Shown here: positions 36,576 to 48,205 of the stretch, piece after piece
Layout of the letters: every line of letters begins with the position of its first letter
Position numbering within the stretch: position 1 is the first letter of the stretch
From: Cunninghamia lanceolata
Taxonomy: Eukaryota > Streptophyta > Pinopsida > Cupressales > Cupressaceae
DNA: 64,000 nt
Assembly (NCBI GenBank): GCA_027924645.1
Contig: BSBN01001687.1
Location: forward strand, 3,224,001-3,288,000
Direction of reading: 5' to 3'
The notes under the pieces: generated by a model
What the model saw: only the letters and a program-made list of their open reading frames with translations
Told to the model about the DNA's origin: nothing
Database searches by the model: none
Translations under genes and position numbers: made by a program

Positions 36576-37452
36576 CTATGATTCATCATCTGTTACTCCA
36601 TCATCATCATCTTCATGAACATAGTAACATTTTTTTTGGAACCTTGATCTATTAGGATTTGGCCTTGAAAATCTTTCCGAACACCTTGAGGCAAAATGAC
36701 CAATCTTATTGCAGTTAAAACATTTAAAAGGCAATTTTCCCTCATACTTATCAGATCCTCTTGGCAATTTTTTTTGCAATAAGGGCTTCAAGTTGAGCAG
36801 CTTCTACTTCATCTTCTTCCAGGTCTTTTCTTGCTTTTTCATACCATGATAGTTTCTTTGAAGAGTTCTCTCCCGAATCAAACTTTTGTTTTCCTTTTAC
36901 AGAGGCACTAGCTTTGAATGCAGATTTAGTCTTAGGGGGTGCATCTCCAAACTCGATCAATTCAAATGCAGCTAATTTACCATCCAATTGATCTCTTGTG
37001 ATACCTGAATAGGATCTGAATTCTTCAATAGTAGCAACCTTGTATTTGTAGGAATCAGGAAGGGATCTGAGAACTTTGCCAACAATCTCATCTTCATCCA
37101 AGATTCCACCAGCACATCTAATGCCACAAACAAGCTCATTTACTCTTGGCATAAATGTAGTGATATTTTCATCTTCTCTCATCTTCAGGTTTTCAAATTT
37201 TCCTTTCAGACTTTGTAACTTGGCACATTTAACATACTTGTCTCCTTCTTGTAGAAGTTCTAGTTTTTGCCAAATCTCATATGTAGTTTTTAGATCAATA
37301 ACATTTGTCAGCTCTAAATCAGATAAGGCACTTAGAAGAGCTTCTTTTGTCCACAAATTATTTTTAGCATCTCTGATTTCATCTATGGTATTCAGACCAT
37401 TCTGTGGAGGAACATACTTCTTTGAAGCCATGATCCAATACTGCATTCCCAT
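36576..37452 (-). pseudogene. Element B gag (UBN2-type) with one CCHC knuckle
   Basis: The 233-residue piece 37452-36751 carries the copia Gag core (ALSDLELTNVIDLKTTYEIW, then LQSLKGKFENLKM and LRSLPDSYKYKV). A frame change near 36770 leads to the second piece 36791-36576 with the zinc knuckle CFNCNKIGHFASRC. The usual start may be the internal Met at about 37431. Gag forms the particle and binds RNA. The single frameshift is the only obvious break. Confidence 0.88.
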
Positions 37453-37581
37453 ACATTACAAGTGGCATTCCATGCGACTTTTCCAAAGAGTGAAATTAGT
37501 TCCATCAAACCTCAGACTATCCTTCTTATAGGATGAAATCCTGGATCTCTTCAAGTGGTTAAGCTCTTTTAGAGGAACTTG

Positions 37582-37593
37582 GCTCTGATACCA
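37582..37593 (-). other. Element B primer binding site
   Basis: TGGTATCAGAGC on the minus strand next to the 5' LTR, complementary to initiator-Met tRNA. Confidence 0.9.
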
Positions 37594-37595
37594 AT

Positions 37596-39877
37596 TGTTA
37601 GATTTATGATAGACAACTAAGAGGGGGGGTGAATTAGTTGTCCAAAACTTTCTTCCAATTAATCACTTAAATCCTTTTCTTAAGTCAACAACATAATAAT
37701 AAATCAATCATGGAAACATAATGCAACAATTCAAGAGCAGAAACACATTAACACATATGACACCAAGATTTTTGACATGGTAAACTCGGTTAAGGGAAAA
37801 ACCACGGGGTGACTAACCCAAGATTGTATTCTCTATTAAAAGAATAGAAAGAACAAAATGACACATGCCAATTAGGGCTCACTACCTGAGCACACTGCTC
37901 ACAAGAGGCCCACTGCCTACAGGAGACACATTGTCTACAAAATAATACGTATTACATACTTGAACTGAAGAATAGCATCTTCACCATGCTTGAGACAGTT
38001 CCATTTAAGCCCAACACTTCTGCTCTGCCTTTCGCTCTGCTCCTCTCTACCACCCTTTCATCTCCACAAGATGTCTTTGATGCAGAGGTAGGAGGACCAA
38101 AACTATCCTCAATAACATTAACAAATCAAAGAACTAATCCAATTGCTTTGGTCAGATTGAAGAGAACATTAATACATATTTTTCCTCCAATTTTCATGAA
38201 GATCCAATGGTAGGGGAGAAGGTTATAATTTTTTTTCCAAAACTGCAAACCCTAGGTAGCATTCAGACCTGCCCTCACCAAAATTGAAATATCTCTCACA
38301 AAACTTAATGAAATTATACCAAACTAAAATAATTGTAAACTAGAAACACATATCTTTCCATCCATCTATTATATGCATCAATGTGAGGTTCTACCAGGCC
38401 ATACCATGCATATTTTCAGACTGCATTTTCAGAAAATTAAACTCTGCAGACCTACCCTCAATAAAAATGCCATAACTTAATCAAATCTTAATGAAATTTG
38501 ATGAAACAAAAATAAATGGAAAGTAGACTCAATACTCTTTCCATCCATACCACATTCTAATCATATAAAATCCGTACCAATCTCTGAAACAGTAGTTTAA
38601 CATTCAAAAATGCAGAAACAAGGGTATCTTTTATTGATATCACATCAAAATGTAACAACCCACATTCTCCAACCTTCTCCCCTCTGCCTTCACAAATGGA
38701 TACAAGGCCTTTTAAAGTCATTACATCATGACTCCTCACATTCCAACTAATTTCTAACTGCCTATCAATGCCTAGAACCAAAATAACCTTTCATATTCCA
38801 AGTTTGCATCATTTGCAACTTTACAATGTTGCATCATTTACACAAATTTGAACTTAGACCTCTCTTAGTGACTTTAATAAAAGGAAAAATGACTTAATTT
38901 ATCTCATTACATTGTTGAATCATCAAATTTCAATCAAATTCCTATGAAAGCATCAATTTGTCAAGGTGCTCCTACACCAGCCTTTGAAATGACTTTACAA
39001 CTCCTTATTTATACAAGACATCGACTTAGGGATAATCATCCAAGCTAGCATACATTACAAAGAAAATACATAAATACAACATGACTAATTACAAAAAGGC
39101 TTCATGCGGATCAACACACTATCGGCCACATAGATTTGAGACTTCAATCTTCCTTAGGAACACGCCATTCTTCACAGAACATCTCCAAGATCATTCGCAA
39201 GATGCGTAACTCATCCGATCGGCTAGACTTAGGAAGAACATCATCATCCGGAAGTAATTCTTCAATTACGAGCTTAATCTTCAATGTGGACCACCAACAC
39301 GAACTAGACACAGTCCAAAGACCTCCACAAACTTGCTTGAATCACCAGGAACATCCACACTACTTCTTCTTACTGAAATCATTCTCTCCTTCATCCGGAA
39401 CCTCAAGAACACAGTTTGTCATCATTGTCAAATTAGAATAGATGCTTACGGACCTCCAGATCACAAACCAATTGAGTTGTCATTTCACATTGACTTCCTA
39501 AGCACTCCACCAAATCCACAGAACAAGATATTGCATTTCCGGATCTCACCGGACCTATCTGTGTCACTCTATCACTTCTGAACATCTGCCAGAACCAATT
39601 TTACTTAGTGGCCATAACTTCTTTAGATCTTCATGCGGACCTCTGAAATCTTTACTGGATCATCTTAAGACACATATCTACAAACCCTTTGATGCGCATC
39701 CTCTGATCTTCATCTTAGCTGGGATCTTTACCTCACTATCTTCACTATTCTTCTATGTTCTTGATAGGACTAATTTTCTCAATATCCTCAGCATACAACT
39801 CATCCAATCCTTATCATCAATGCAACAGGAGTATGTTGACATCAATGACAACACCGATTAGGCCCATACTTGCAACA
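37596..39877 (-). repeat. Element B 5' LTR, enlarged by an insertion
   Basis: It matches the 3' LTR over its length apart from 38081-38979. Ends are TGTTGCAAGTATGGG at 39877 and CTAACA at 37596. The hairpin near the inner end has both arms changed relative to the other LTR (GACAACTAA / TTAGTTGTC). Confidence 0.9.
38081..38979. mobile_element. 900-bp non-autonomous DNA-transposon-like insertion
   Basis: Comparing the two LTRs of element B exposes this insertion exactly. The 3' LTR has one GCCTTTGA-type site (about 32276-32283), while this LTR has GTCTTTGA and GCCTTTGA at the two edges, an 8-bp duplication. The ends are weakly inverted (TGCAGAGGTAGGAGGACC and GGTGCTCCTACACCA). Eight bases suggest the hAT superfamily. 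There is no transposase. Two internal segments (about 38260-38360 and 38445-38545, each with CAGACCTRCCCTCA and CTTTCCATCCAT) are diverged duplicates. Confidence 0.75.
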
Positions 39878-40038
39878 CACTTTGCATGGATATGATGTGG
39901 GAGTTATTAGAATCATTAGAGATGTATGATATTAGAATATTGCTTGCATGAGTTCATAAAAGCTTTGCATGGACTTGCATGTTTTTGCATGTGGTTAAAT
40001 GAGTTCATAAAAGCTTGCATGTGCTTGCATGTTGCTTC

Positions 40039-41532
40039 TGTTGAATATAATGAACACTGAGAGGGGGGTGAATCAGTGTTCTATAAAACCATTTATGTAC
40101 TTGCTCTTTTATCCATTTACCAAATTTAATTATGTGAAAGCATATTAAACAAATGAACGGAAACCATAAAGACATAACATATGAACACCAGGATTTTTAT
40201 GTGGAAAACCTAAAAAGGAAAAAAACCAAGGTGGGGGTTAACCCACAGAATTTTATTAGTTATAGCAATACCGAATTACAAGAGGCTCACTGCCTTAGGG
40301 CTCACTGCTCATAAGAAGCTCACTGCCAAAAGAAAGAGATGAGAAGATAGAAGGAAAGGCTCACTGGCAGGAGAAGAATGCTACAAGTGCATCTACAGAA
40401 TGATGAAGTGCAGTTCCAATTATGGCTCAATATACAGACTCAAATGTCTTCATAATGTTTGCCCTACTTTTTCTGCCCTGTTTCACATATACTCTATTCT
40501 TCTGCCCTTACTATTCTTTTCTAGTCACAAGACCATCTTAGATTGCACATACTTTGAATCCTCCCTCTATTCACTTACTTCACCATCCAATGCCGAAATC
40601 TATCAAGTATATATATTTGCAACAAGATTTAACTCAAAACTGGGTCGGCTTGCTAGTGATGAAACATGTACACAAAAAGCTATACTATGTCGGCTTGAAT
40701 TCTTTACACGAAGTTATGCGGACCAATGCAAACCTTCAAGAATCTTCATATGGGTGTGGACCTATTTTAGAACCACTTAGAATAATGATTCAAGTAGTAT
40801 ATCTTTACCGTACAATGATCTAGCTGAGTGTCGGCTTCATTCTTGAGTATATTCTTAACCTCGTTGTCTGTCATAACACAACTTGTAATGTAGACCAAAC
40901 TAGACTCCAAAATTCATATCAAACATTCATTAGACATCACCAATCATACCTTTGTAACCGCAGATCATAATATTATTATGTGGCAAGATGCAGATCTCTG
41001 AACTGATGACTCTGTCTTTGTAAAACACTGTCAAACTGACTGCCGATACTTGGAAGCTTGTAGATGATCTTCTGGTGAACTTCAAAATCTAGAAGTCTCG
41101 TAGATACTTCTCGTATGTGTTTACAACACCTCCAAACTACACATCAAAACAATCAATACCAGAGGAATGCAGACCAAAATATTTAGGTGTTCTGCACTAT
41201 TTATGGCTTAACTCTATTCACCTGAACTTAGGCATTTCACCATATGACTTTTAGAGGAAGTTCAAACTTGAACATTGGAACATAACATCACCAAAGGGTT
41301 GGTTGCAACATACTAGAACTGTGTACCTTGATCTTCTACTGCGGAGGAGTACTGACTGGATTACTGTTGCTGTCTCAATGTGTTGTCAATACTTATTTAA
41401 TTTGGCTAAGTTAATCTTACCAGACCAAACATTGTATACATCTTTGTCTCAGGAGTTGTCTCTAAACATGTTAGGTTATTTTCATCAATGACAACATCAT
41501 ATCAGCAGTGTCTCTTGACTATGTTGCCAACA
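40039..41532 (-). repeat. Element C 3' LTR (1494 bp)
   Basis: Ends are TGTTGGCAACATAGTC (minus, from 41532) and TATTCAACA at 40039. It aligns with 57401-58885. It carries the perfect hairpin GAACACTGA / TCAGTGTTC at 40052-40081. Confidence 0.9.
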
Positions 41533-41544
41533 ATCTCCCCCTTT
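41533..41544 (-). other. Element C polypurine tract
   Basis: AAAGGGGGAGAT on the minus strand directly beside the 3' LTR. Confidence 0.85.
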
Positions 41545-41579
41545 GGCATTGATGGCAACACTTAGTGAAAAATGTTTAT

Positions 41580-42688
41580 CTACTCCCCCTTACTATATAC
41601 ACTCTGTTTTTCTTCTTCCCTTGATATGTTTAGCCATTTTTCACTAGATCTTCTTCTCCCCCTTTGCCAGATCAATAGCAAAGGTGTGTGTATACCGTAG
41701 TCAAAATTTATGTCAAAACAACAAGAGAATGTTATACTCTGCCGCATATTTACAGGTACAATATTCATCTTTATATTACATGTGTTGGAGAATGTCATTG
41801 AATATGTTCTTGATCTGTGCCAACTCTCCATCCCAACTTTTCTTGGCATTATCCAAGATCTGAATGTGGCCACTGAAGAGAAAGACTAAGGTTTCTACCT
41901 TTTTTAGATCAGAAGGTGTATCTATTTGTGTAGCTGTCTTAGCTCTGCTACAAGATTTGTCATTGAGTCTAGCTTAGGGTAGATTAGTCTTCTTAACTGT
42001 CCCATTTTACTTTTCATCTAATACCTCTGATTTGTCAGGTCACTTAAGTCATTGTAAATATTGATGACTTCAGTTTCCTTGTTACTTATAGATTCTACTG
42101 CTGGATCAAATTTTATAGAGATGTCCATCAGTTTCTGTTCCAGATCCTTGATTTTTTCTTCAATTTTTTGTGTGACTTTTGGCCAGGATAAACATAATTT
42201 GTACAAGTCACCAACATATTTCATAGCATTGATTACTATTCTATTATCTAGATGGATTTTATCATTTTCTATCATCTTCATTAACTCATTTAATCTTTTC
42301 TCATCAAATTCTTGCCTAACTTTTGCTTCAGCAGACTTCTCAAAAGATTCAAAATGTTTGCTTACCGAATTGATAAGTCATTTAAGTTGGTTGTTTGGAG
42401 GCAAAGAGTTGTCTTTTTGATAAGATGGCAGCATCTTCAAAATGTTGGATGCTTCATCAATGAGCTCACTATCCTTAATGTGAGACTTCAATATCTCTTT
42501 TCTTGCTTTGGCTTGAGCAACTGAAGCCAAATTGAGCATTTGAACATGAGACATTGTATCCAAGTTTATTGTACCTTGGATTGACTCAGGCTCATCTAGA
42601 ACTAGTTCTTTTTTCAAGAACTCTTTTACTACCTCTGCAGTGTCTCTTGCTGCACTGGAGACCAAATCTTTCTGTTCCTGCTCTAGAG
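41580..42688 (-). pseudogene. Element C accessory ORF, C-terminal part
   Basis: This continues the coding region cut by element D. Pieces at 42665-42378 (95 residues, with VVKEFLKKELVLDEPESI) and 42281-42018 (87 residues, coiled-coil-like VTQKIEEKIKDLEQKLMDI) lie in adjoining reading, separated by a stop near 42378. It is rich in charged helices. I do not recognise a family. A further 97-residue piece at 41873-41580 may be the tail in a shifted frame. Confidence 0.6.
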
Positions 42689-42693
42689 GATCA

Positions 42694-44694
42694 TGTTGGT
42701 GCCTGCTTAATCAATCAGGTTTCAAGGTCATCAAGGTCTGGGGGGTCATATTTCTAACACTAGGTCATCTTATGAAGATCCCTTGATATTGAAAATGTGA
42801 TGATGATGTCACCAGGATGTGCATTGGGGTGACTTTCTGTGTCGGGCAGGCATGAATGAGGTTTGCCGATGCCTTGTGTCTGACCGATGAAGTTGGGCAT
42901 CGGGGTGGCTTCTCGCATCGGCGAAGCTGGGAGATCTTCTTCCAATGCCTTGTGTTTGGCCAATGAGGACCTTCATCGGAGTGACATTGCTTATCGGGCA
43001 AGCTGGCGAGAGGTCCGCTGACGTGGGATGTCTGGCCGATGGATTGTGGTTTGGGGCTTTTCAAGGATATAGCAGTCGGTGAGAGTGGTGTGGTCGGTGA
43101 GGGAGCTTTTTGTCGCTCCGATGGTTGATGTCTGGCCGACGGAGGTGTTCGTCGGTGAAACGATGTGTGTCGATATGAGAAATTTTGAATGCGCCAATGG
43201 TTAGGGTCTTGCCGATGACCAGGCAAAGAGGGTTGCGGTTGGTGTGACGGGTGATATTGGTGGAAGTGTTTGTGGTTGTTCCAATAGTGTGGGTCACACC
43301 GACAGAGGCCGGAGTTACACCGGTGGACCGCCAGCGGTTGGCTCGCGGGTCACGCAGGGTAAAATGCGCGACAGTATGTTTACATGCGGCCATGCATATC
43401 AAGTGCTAAAAGGGTCTCCGCAGGGTGCATGTGGGATAAATGGTTCCTGCATAATTTAAAATATCAGGGTGATGTATTTTGGTGGGAAAGTTTCAAAGGC
43501 AAGCCATTGAGGATCTGCGGGTAGCTGAGCAATAATGGCGACATCTACAGGATTTGGGTCGACGATGGATAGGTCAACCATCATTTTTAAGAGGAAAGCC
43601 CCTGAGCGGCGGCCCAGATCCTGATTTTACCTACTTCTTCTCCCTGTTTCTCCTGCAGCATTAACTATTTTGAGCGCCATCTTCTAATGCATGTATCTAG
43701 CAAATATTTTGATGTGCCATTGTACTGAGAGGTTGAGGGCACCTTCCTACTGTATAAGTAGGGTTGTGTGGCTCAGTTGTTGGTTGTTGAAAACTGGACA
43801 AAATCTGGGTGTTGTAATAAGATGCAACTCCTTTGGTGACCCTATCTGGATGTCTTGTGAGTTTATGAGTCTCATGTTGTATGTCTTATGCATGAATTTA
43901 CTAGTTTCATGATTAATTTTATATGAGTAATGTTGTATTTGCATGTATCTGGTTATTCTATCTCCTAACTAAATGTGTTCTTCTTTTGAATTTAAACATC
44001 TAAGCGGTGTCTAGTATTCTAGGATATGGTCCTGCCATATTGAAAACTTGATCTTTTGCCTCTGCCTAAGGGGTGGATTAAAGTGTTTCAGATCAAGGGT
44101 TGGGAGGAATATATTGCAGTAAGGATATTGTGAGTATAGGTAACTGAATACTCTGTTTTGGGAGGTATCTGTAAGGCAGATACCACAACATCCCCTTGAA
44201 ATCTAGTCTTAGTATATTCATGTTGGTCATTCACAGGTGTATGTCTACTGACTCCAAGCCCTGGATAGGCACCAATCTAGTCTTGCATTGAGGTTACACC
44301 TCAGGTCCTGGTTTTGCATCCAAATACCAAATCAACCTAAACTTAAAAACCAAACCATTAAGACCTTAGAAGTAGTTTAGGACCAAAATCCTCTAATTCA
44401 CAACTGAATATAGGCCCAAAACTAGCCCCTTTGCACTTATCTTGCAGTTTTTGGTCTACATACAGGAGGATATATCTGCTTTGTATCAACATCCCAGTTG
44501 ACCCGCAACCACATCTCATGGATGTTGAATAGGGAATACCCCGTTTGGTTCTGCAGAGCCTAAAGAAGAAGAGGAGATAAAAATAGAGTCTATCTCCTAC
44601 ACTATTGGCCCCTAGCCCAGAAATCTTGTTGATCAATGATGGCTACCTTGTAGGGATACTGGGAACAAGCATCCAATCTGGGAAAAAACCAATA
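42694..44694 (+). repeat. Element D 5' LTR (2001 bp)
   Basis: Termini are TGTTGG and CCAATA, so the ends are TG...TA and not the usual TG...CA. The first third is unusually GC-rich, with many GCCGATG / CATCGGC-like words. A TATA-like TATAAGTA at about 43754 may be the promoter. Confidence 0.92.
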
Positions 44695-44698
44695 GAAA

Positions 44699-44716
44699 TT
44701 GGCGACTCTGCTAGGG
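44699..44716 (+). other. Element D primer binding site, duplicated
   Basis: TTGGCGACTCTGCTAGGG begins four bases after the LTR. A second near copy, TTGGCGACTCTGTTGGGG, starts at about 44770, and a partial GGTGGCGACTCCG follows near 44843. This primer type is used by Ogre/Tat-like gypsy elements; I recall it as tRNA-Arg, from memory. Confidence 0.7.
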
Positions 44717-44886
44717 AGTTAATGAAAAAAGAATAGTATCTGTGTGCCCATCTGAGTCACCAACAGAAATTGGCGACTCTGTTGGGGAATGAAGTGAAAG
44801 TATTATCTTTTCATCCCTGAGAAAAATAATTCCTAGTTATAGGTGGCGACTCCGAATAATCTCCCAGATGGTAAAGTAAGATTTGT

Positions 44887-46860
44887 ATGCAAGGGAGAAG
44901 ATCCCTACATAATCCTATATTTGAAGAGTTACCCATAAAAAGAAAGATGATGTATAGGAAAAAGGGAACTGTCTCAGCCAGTAATGAAGGTTCACCCAGA
45001 AATAATGATAATGCCCAAGATAACCCTAGGTCTTCAAGGCAACATGTACCTTATTTTTCAAATGCAGAAGTTGATATCCAAGGTGCATATGAGAGGCAAC
45101 AAGGTGGAAGCCTAAGAATGAGGTCAGAGGTGTTTCAAGAACACCCTTTCCTAGATCCCAGTGAAAGATTTGAAGAAGTTGAATCCCCAAGGGATGATGA
45201 AGATGATGACCAGAATGGTATGAGACCATCTACCTCCATGCCTAGAGATGAGCAATTAGCTGAAGAGATTAAGAACCTAAGGGCAGAATTTGAATATCTG
45301 CAAGCAGTAAAAATTAGAGATGATATGAGGCAGAAGGTACAAACTTTAAGGACTGCTTAGCAGGATGCAGTTCCCACCCTGGATAATGCAGATACCCTAA
45401 GGAACCAATATAGAAATGAGGTCCAGTATCAGCAGAATGATACTAGGCATAATGCAAACAATGATAGGATACCATTAAATAGTGCAAGACATCAAAATGC
45501 TAATAGAAATATTAATGCTAATCAGTTTGATAGACAACCCATGCAGCTGAATAGATTTAGGCAGCTAGTTTTTTATGGTATCCCTGGTTATCCTAACCCC
45601 ATTGACAAGCATGTAAGCCTTCAGGTGCCAAAGTTTCCAGGAAATAATACTGTGTCAGGGGAGGATCATTTAAAAGCTTTTCAAAATGTCATGGACAACT
45701 TTGAAGTTGAACATGAGGATTTTTTTATGAAGTCATTTATGCAATCCCTTGTTGATGAAGCTAGAGAATGGTACAAGAATCTACTTGACCAGAGTATCTC
45801 ATCATGGGATGAGTTTAAAAGAATTTTTAAGGAGCAGTATGGTGATAAAACTGACCCTAGCTTTTTTGTAAATGAGTTCACTAGTATCACTAAAGGGTCA
45901 AATGAGCAGGTTACAGATTTTAATGCAAGATTTACTAAAGTGTTGAACAAATTGCCACATCACATGAGGCCAAATGAACCAATGTGCATAATATTGTATA
46001 TTAATGCTTTTGATGCCAAAACTGCATATGGGTTAAGAGATAAAGGTCCTGCTACTCTTAGGGATGCTTTCAGGATTGCAATAAATATTGAGAATAACAG
46101 GAAAGCATCAGGGAAGACAAACAGAAGGGATGGTGTGAAGATTCTATAGAATCTAAACAAACCTCAGAATATTCAAGGTAATACATCTGCCCCTGAAGAT
46201 AAGATAGATAAATTGACAAATGTTGTTAAGGACCTAAGTTATAGACTGGCTAGAAGTGAAAAAGGGATAGGTCCTGACAGGCAAGTTTACCAAAGACATG
46301 AAAAGAGACCATCATTACATGATATGCCATATAATACAATTTGGCATAATGGTAAGCCTGTATTTCCACATAACAACACAAATCAGAGAACTCCACATAC
46401 CAAGGAAACTCCTGATCCTTTGAAGAAAGTTGTAAATATTGCTGATGATACTCTATGGTGCATAATCTGTTAGATGCCACATTCATAGTCACAATGCATG
46501 ATTGCTCAATCTTTGTATGATAATGTTGTGTCCTGTAATGAATGCAATGAGCCACATTATGTGCAAGATGATGATGTTAATATGCTGTCCACAAGCAGGG
46601 AGCATCCTTCTCATGATGTAGATGAGAGTACAGATGATGGGACGCAGGCCTGTCAGCAGGTTTTTTATGATGAGGATAATGAAGATAGTTATGTGTATGC
46701 TCAGGGCTAACACAGTTTTTTAAGTAACTTGCAGAGACCTGATAAAGAAATTAGGGCCTTCACAGCTGCAGCAGTTGCCCAGGTCAAGAGCAACTATAAC
46801 CTTAGAAGCAAAGCTCAGGTAAGTAACTCACACCAACCAGAGAGTACTTTTACAAGCTAG
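44887..46860 (+). pseudogene. Element D gag
   Basis: One continuous reading frame runs from 44887 through 48189, broken only by stop codons (TAG at 45358, 46147, 46471 and 46858, TAG near 46485, TAA at 46708). The Gag core lies at about 45600-46080: EAREWYKNL, SSWDEFKRIFKEQYG and EQVTDFNARFTKVLNKLP match the Ty3/gypsy capsid family (Retrotrans_gag). An N-terminal acidic, coiled-coil-prone region precedes it. The region near 46470-46560 has Cys/His residues (CIIC, CNEC) but no standard CCHC knuckle. Confidence 0.9.
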
Positions 46861-46863
46861 CTA

Positions 46864-48189
46864 GTGCATAGTCATAAAGGGATTGAACCACAAAGAAAGC
46901 AGTGGGGTAGTAACAAGCAAAACTTTAAGCAAAAAATAGGCCATGATTCTCAAGGACCAGAAAATAGAATCCCCCAAGTTGAGGATCAAAGCAAAAGTTC
47001 CCAAAATAAGAATGATGATCAGGGAGCTATAAAGATTAAAGTTGGCTCACCTCAACATAAAAACAAAGCCCTTGCACAAGCTACAACTGTGGTACAAAAT
47101 TGTGCTCCTTTTGATATAACTCAAGTCCTCTCTCAGGTAAAGGTTTATGTCCCATTAATGGAACTTATGAAGGTTGAAGAATTCAGAAATAAGGCAGTAT
47201 CCCTGATTTCAGGGGTGCCTTGTCAAGCCAAACAGAATGATGAGACTCAAGGTAAGAAGCATGCCTTATGCAATGAAGAAGATGAAGTTCCTAAGGTGTA
47301 TTTAGGGGTGACCATGACAAAGTCTCCTTCACAGGTGGAACCTTTCTATGTCTCCCTTGTTATCAATGAGAAAATAATCAGAAATTGTATGCTTGACTCA
47401 GGGGCATCAACTAACATCATGCCTCTGGCTATCATGAAACAAGTTGGATTGAAAATAGACAAGGCATGTGGAAAATGTTATGCTATGGATGCCAGAGAGG
47501 TACCAGTCATTGGAATCATAAAGGATGTGAATTTCAGACTGGCAACATTTCCTGAAAAGAGTTACGAAATGAACATAACAGTGGTTGACATCAAGCCACA
47601 GTATGGTATGCTATTGTCAAGAAGATGGGCAGCTTTGATTGGTGGAAGTATGCAGCTGGACCTGTCATATGCCATGATTCCAATAAATGGCAAGGATGTC
47701 AAACTGGTTAGAGAAGAAAGATCACATGAGATAGTTGAAGATCAAGACTCAGAGGAGCACATCTGTTTTGTTGACACTGACTGTGAAAATTTTAGAGTTG
47801 TCTCAAGTGACCAAGGAGATAAAGGGGGAGAAAGTTGCATTCAAGAGTTGGGCCAGCAGAGTCTATGGACCATGTATTTTGATGGAGCTTGTGCAAAGGA
47901 AGGCTCTGGAGCTGGAGTTGTATTCCTGTCTCCAACTGGGAAGCTCCTAAAATTCTCCTTCTTGCTAAGATTTGCTTGTACAAACAACATTGCAGAGTAT
48001 GAAACCTTACTCTTAGGTTTAAATATGGCTCTCAAACATGGAATTAAGATGCTGAGAATATTTGGGCATTCTGAGTTAATTGTGTCCCAAGTTAGAGATA
48101 GATATGCCTCAAAGAACAAGAGATTAAAACAATACAAGCATGCTGTCTGGGATACAATTGAATTATTTGATGCATTTTCAATAGGCTAG
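46864..48189 (+). pseudogene. Element D protease plus upstream RNase H
   Basis: This 441-residue open stretch contains the aspartic protease (CMLDSGASTNIMPL at about 47387-47430). After a linker comes an RNase H of the extra (archaeal-like) type: YFDGACAKEGSGAGVVFLSP (47875-47935), NNIAEYETLL (about 47985-48010) and a segment FGHSELIVSQV where the usual Asp of GDSEL is His (codon 48066-48068). The end of the fold, VERSKNVMAEFLSQ, follows the TAG at 48187 in the same frame. The placement ahead of RT is unusual for Tat-type elements. Confidence 0.88.
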
Positions 48190-48205
48190 GTAGAGAGATC
48201 AAAAA

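Larger units (their letters stand above)
31799..39877 (-). mobile_element. Element B: Ty1/copia retrotransposon with gag and pol
   Basis: A minus-strand element: 5' LTR 37596-39877 (contains a 900-bp insertion), primer site 37582-37593, gag 36576-37452, pol 33498-36575, polypurine tract 33175-33186 and 3' LTR 31799-33174. The flanks AACTT and CACTT are a 5-bp target duplication with one change. It sits inside solo LTR copy 2. Domain order protease-integrase-RT-RNase H identifies Ty1/copia. The G-run polypurine tract and conserved untranslated motifs suggest a Sirevirus-like branch. Confidence 0.92.

Noticed and set aside
40400..41491. ORFs of 62-126 residues in the element C LTR
   Set aside because: They lie in an LTR, run antisense to the element and have decayed counterparts in the other LTR.
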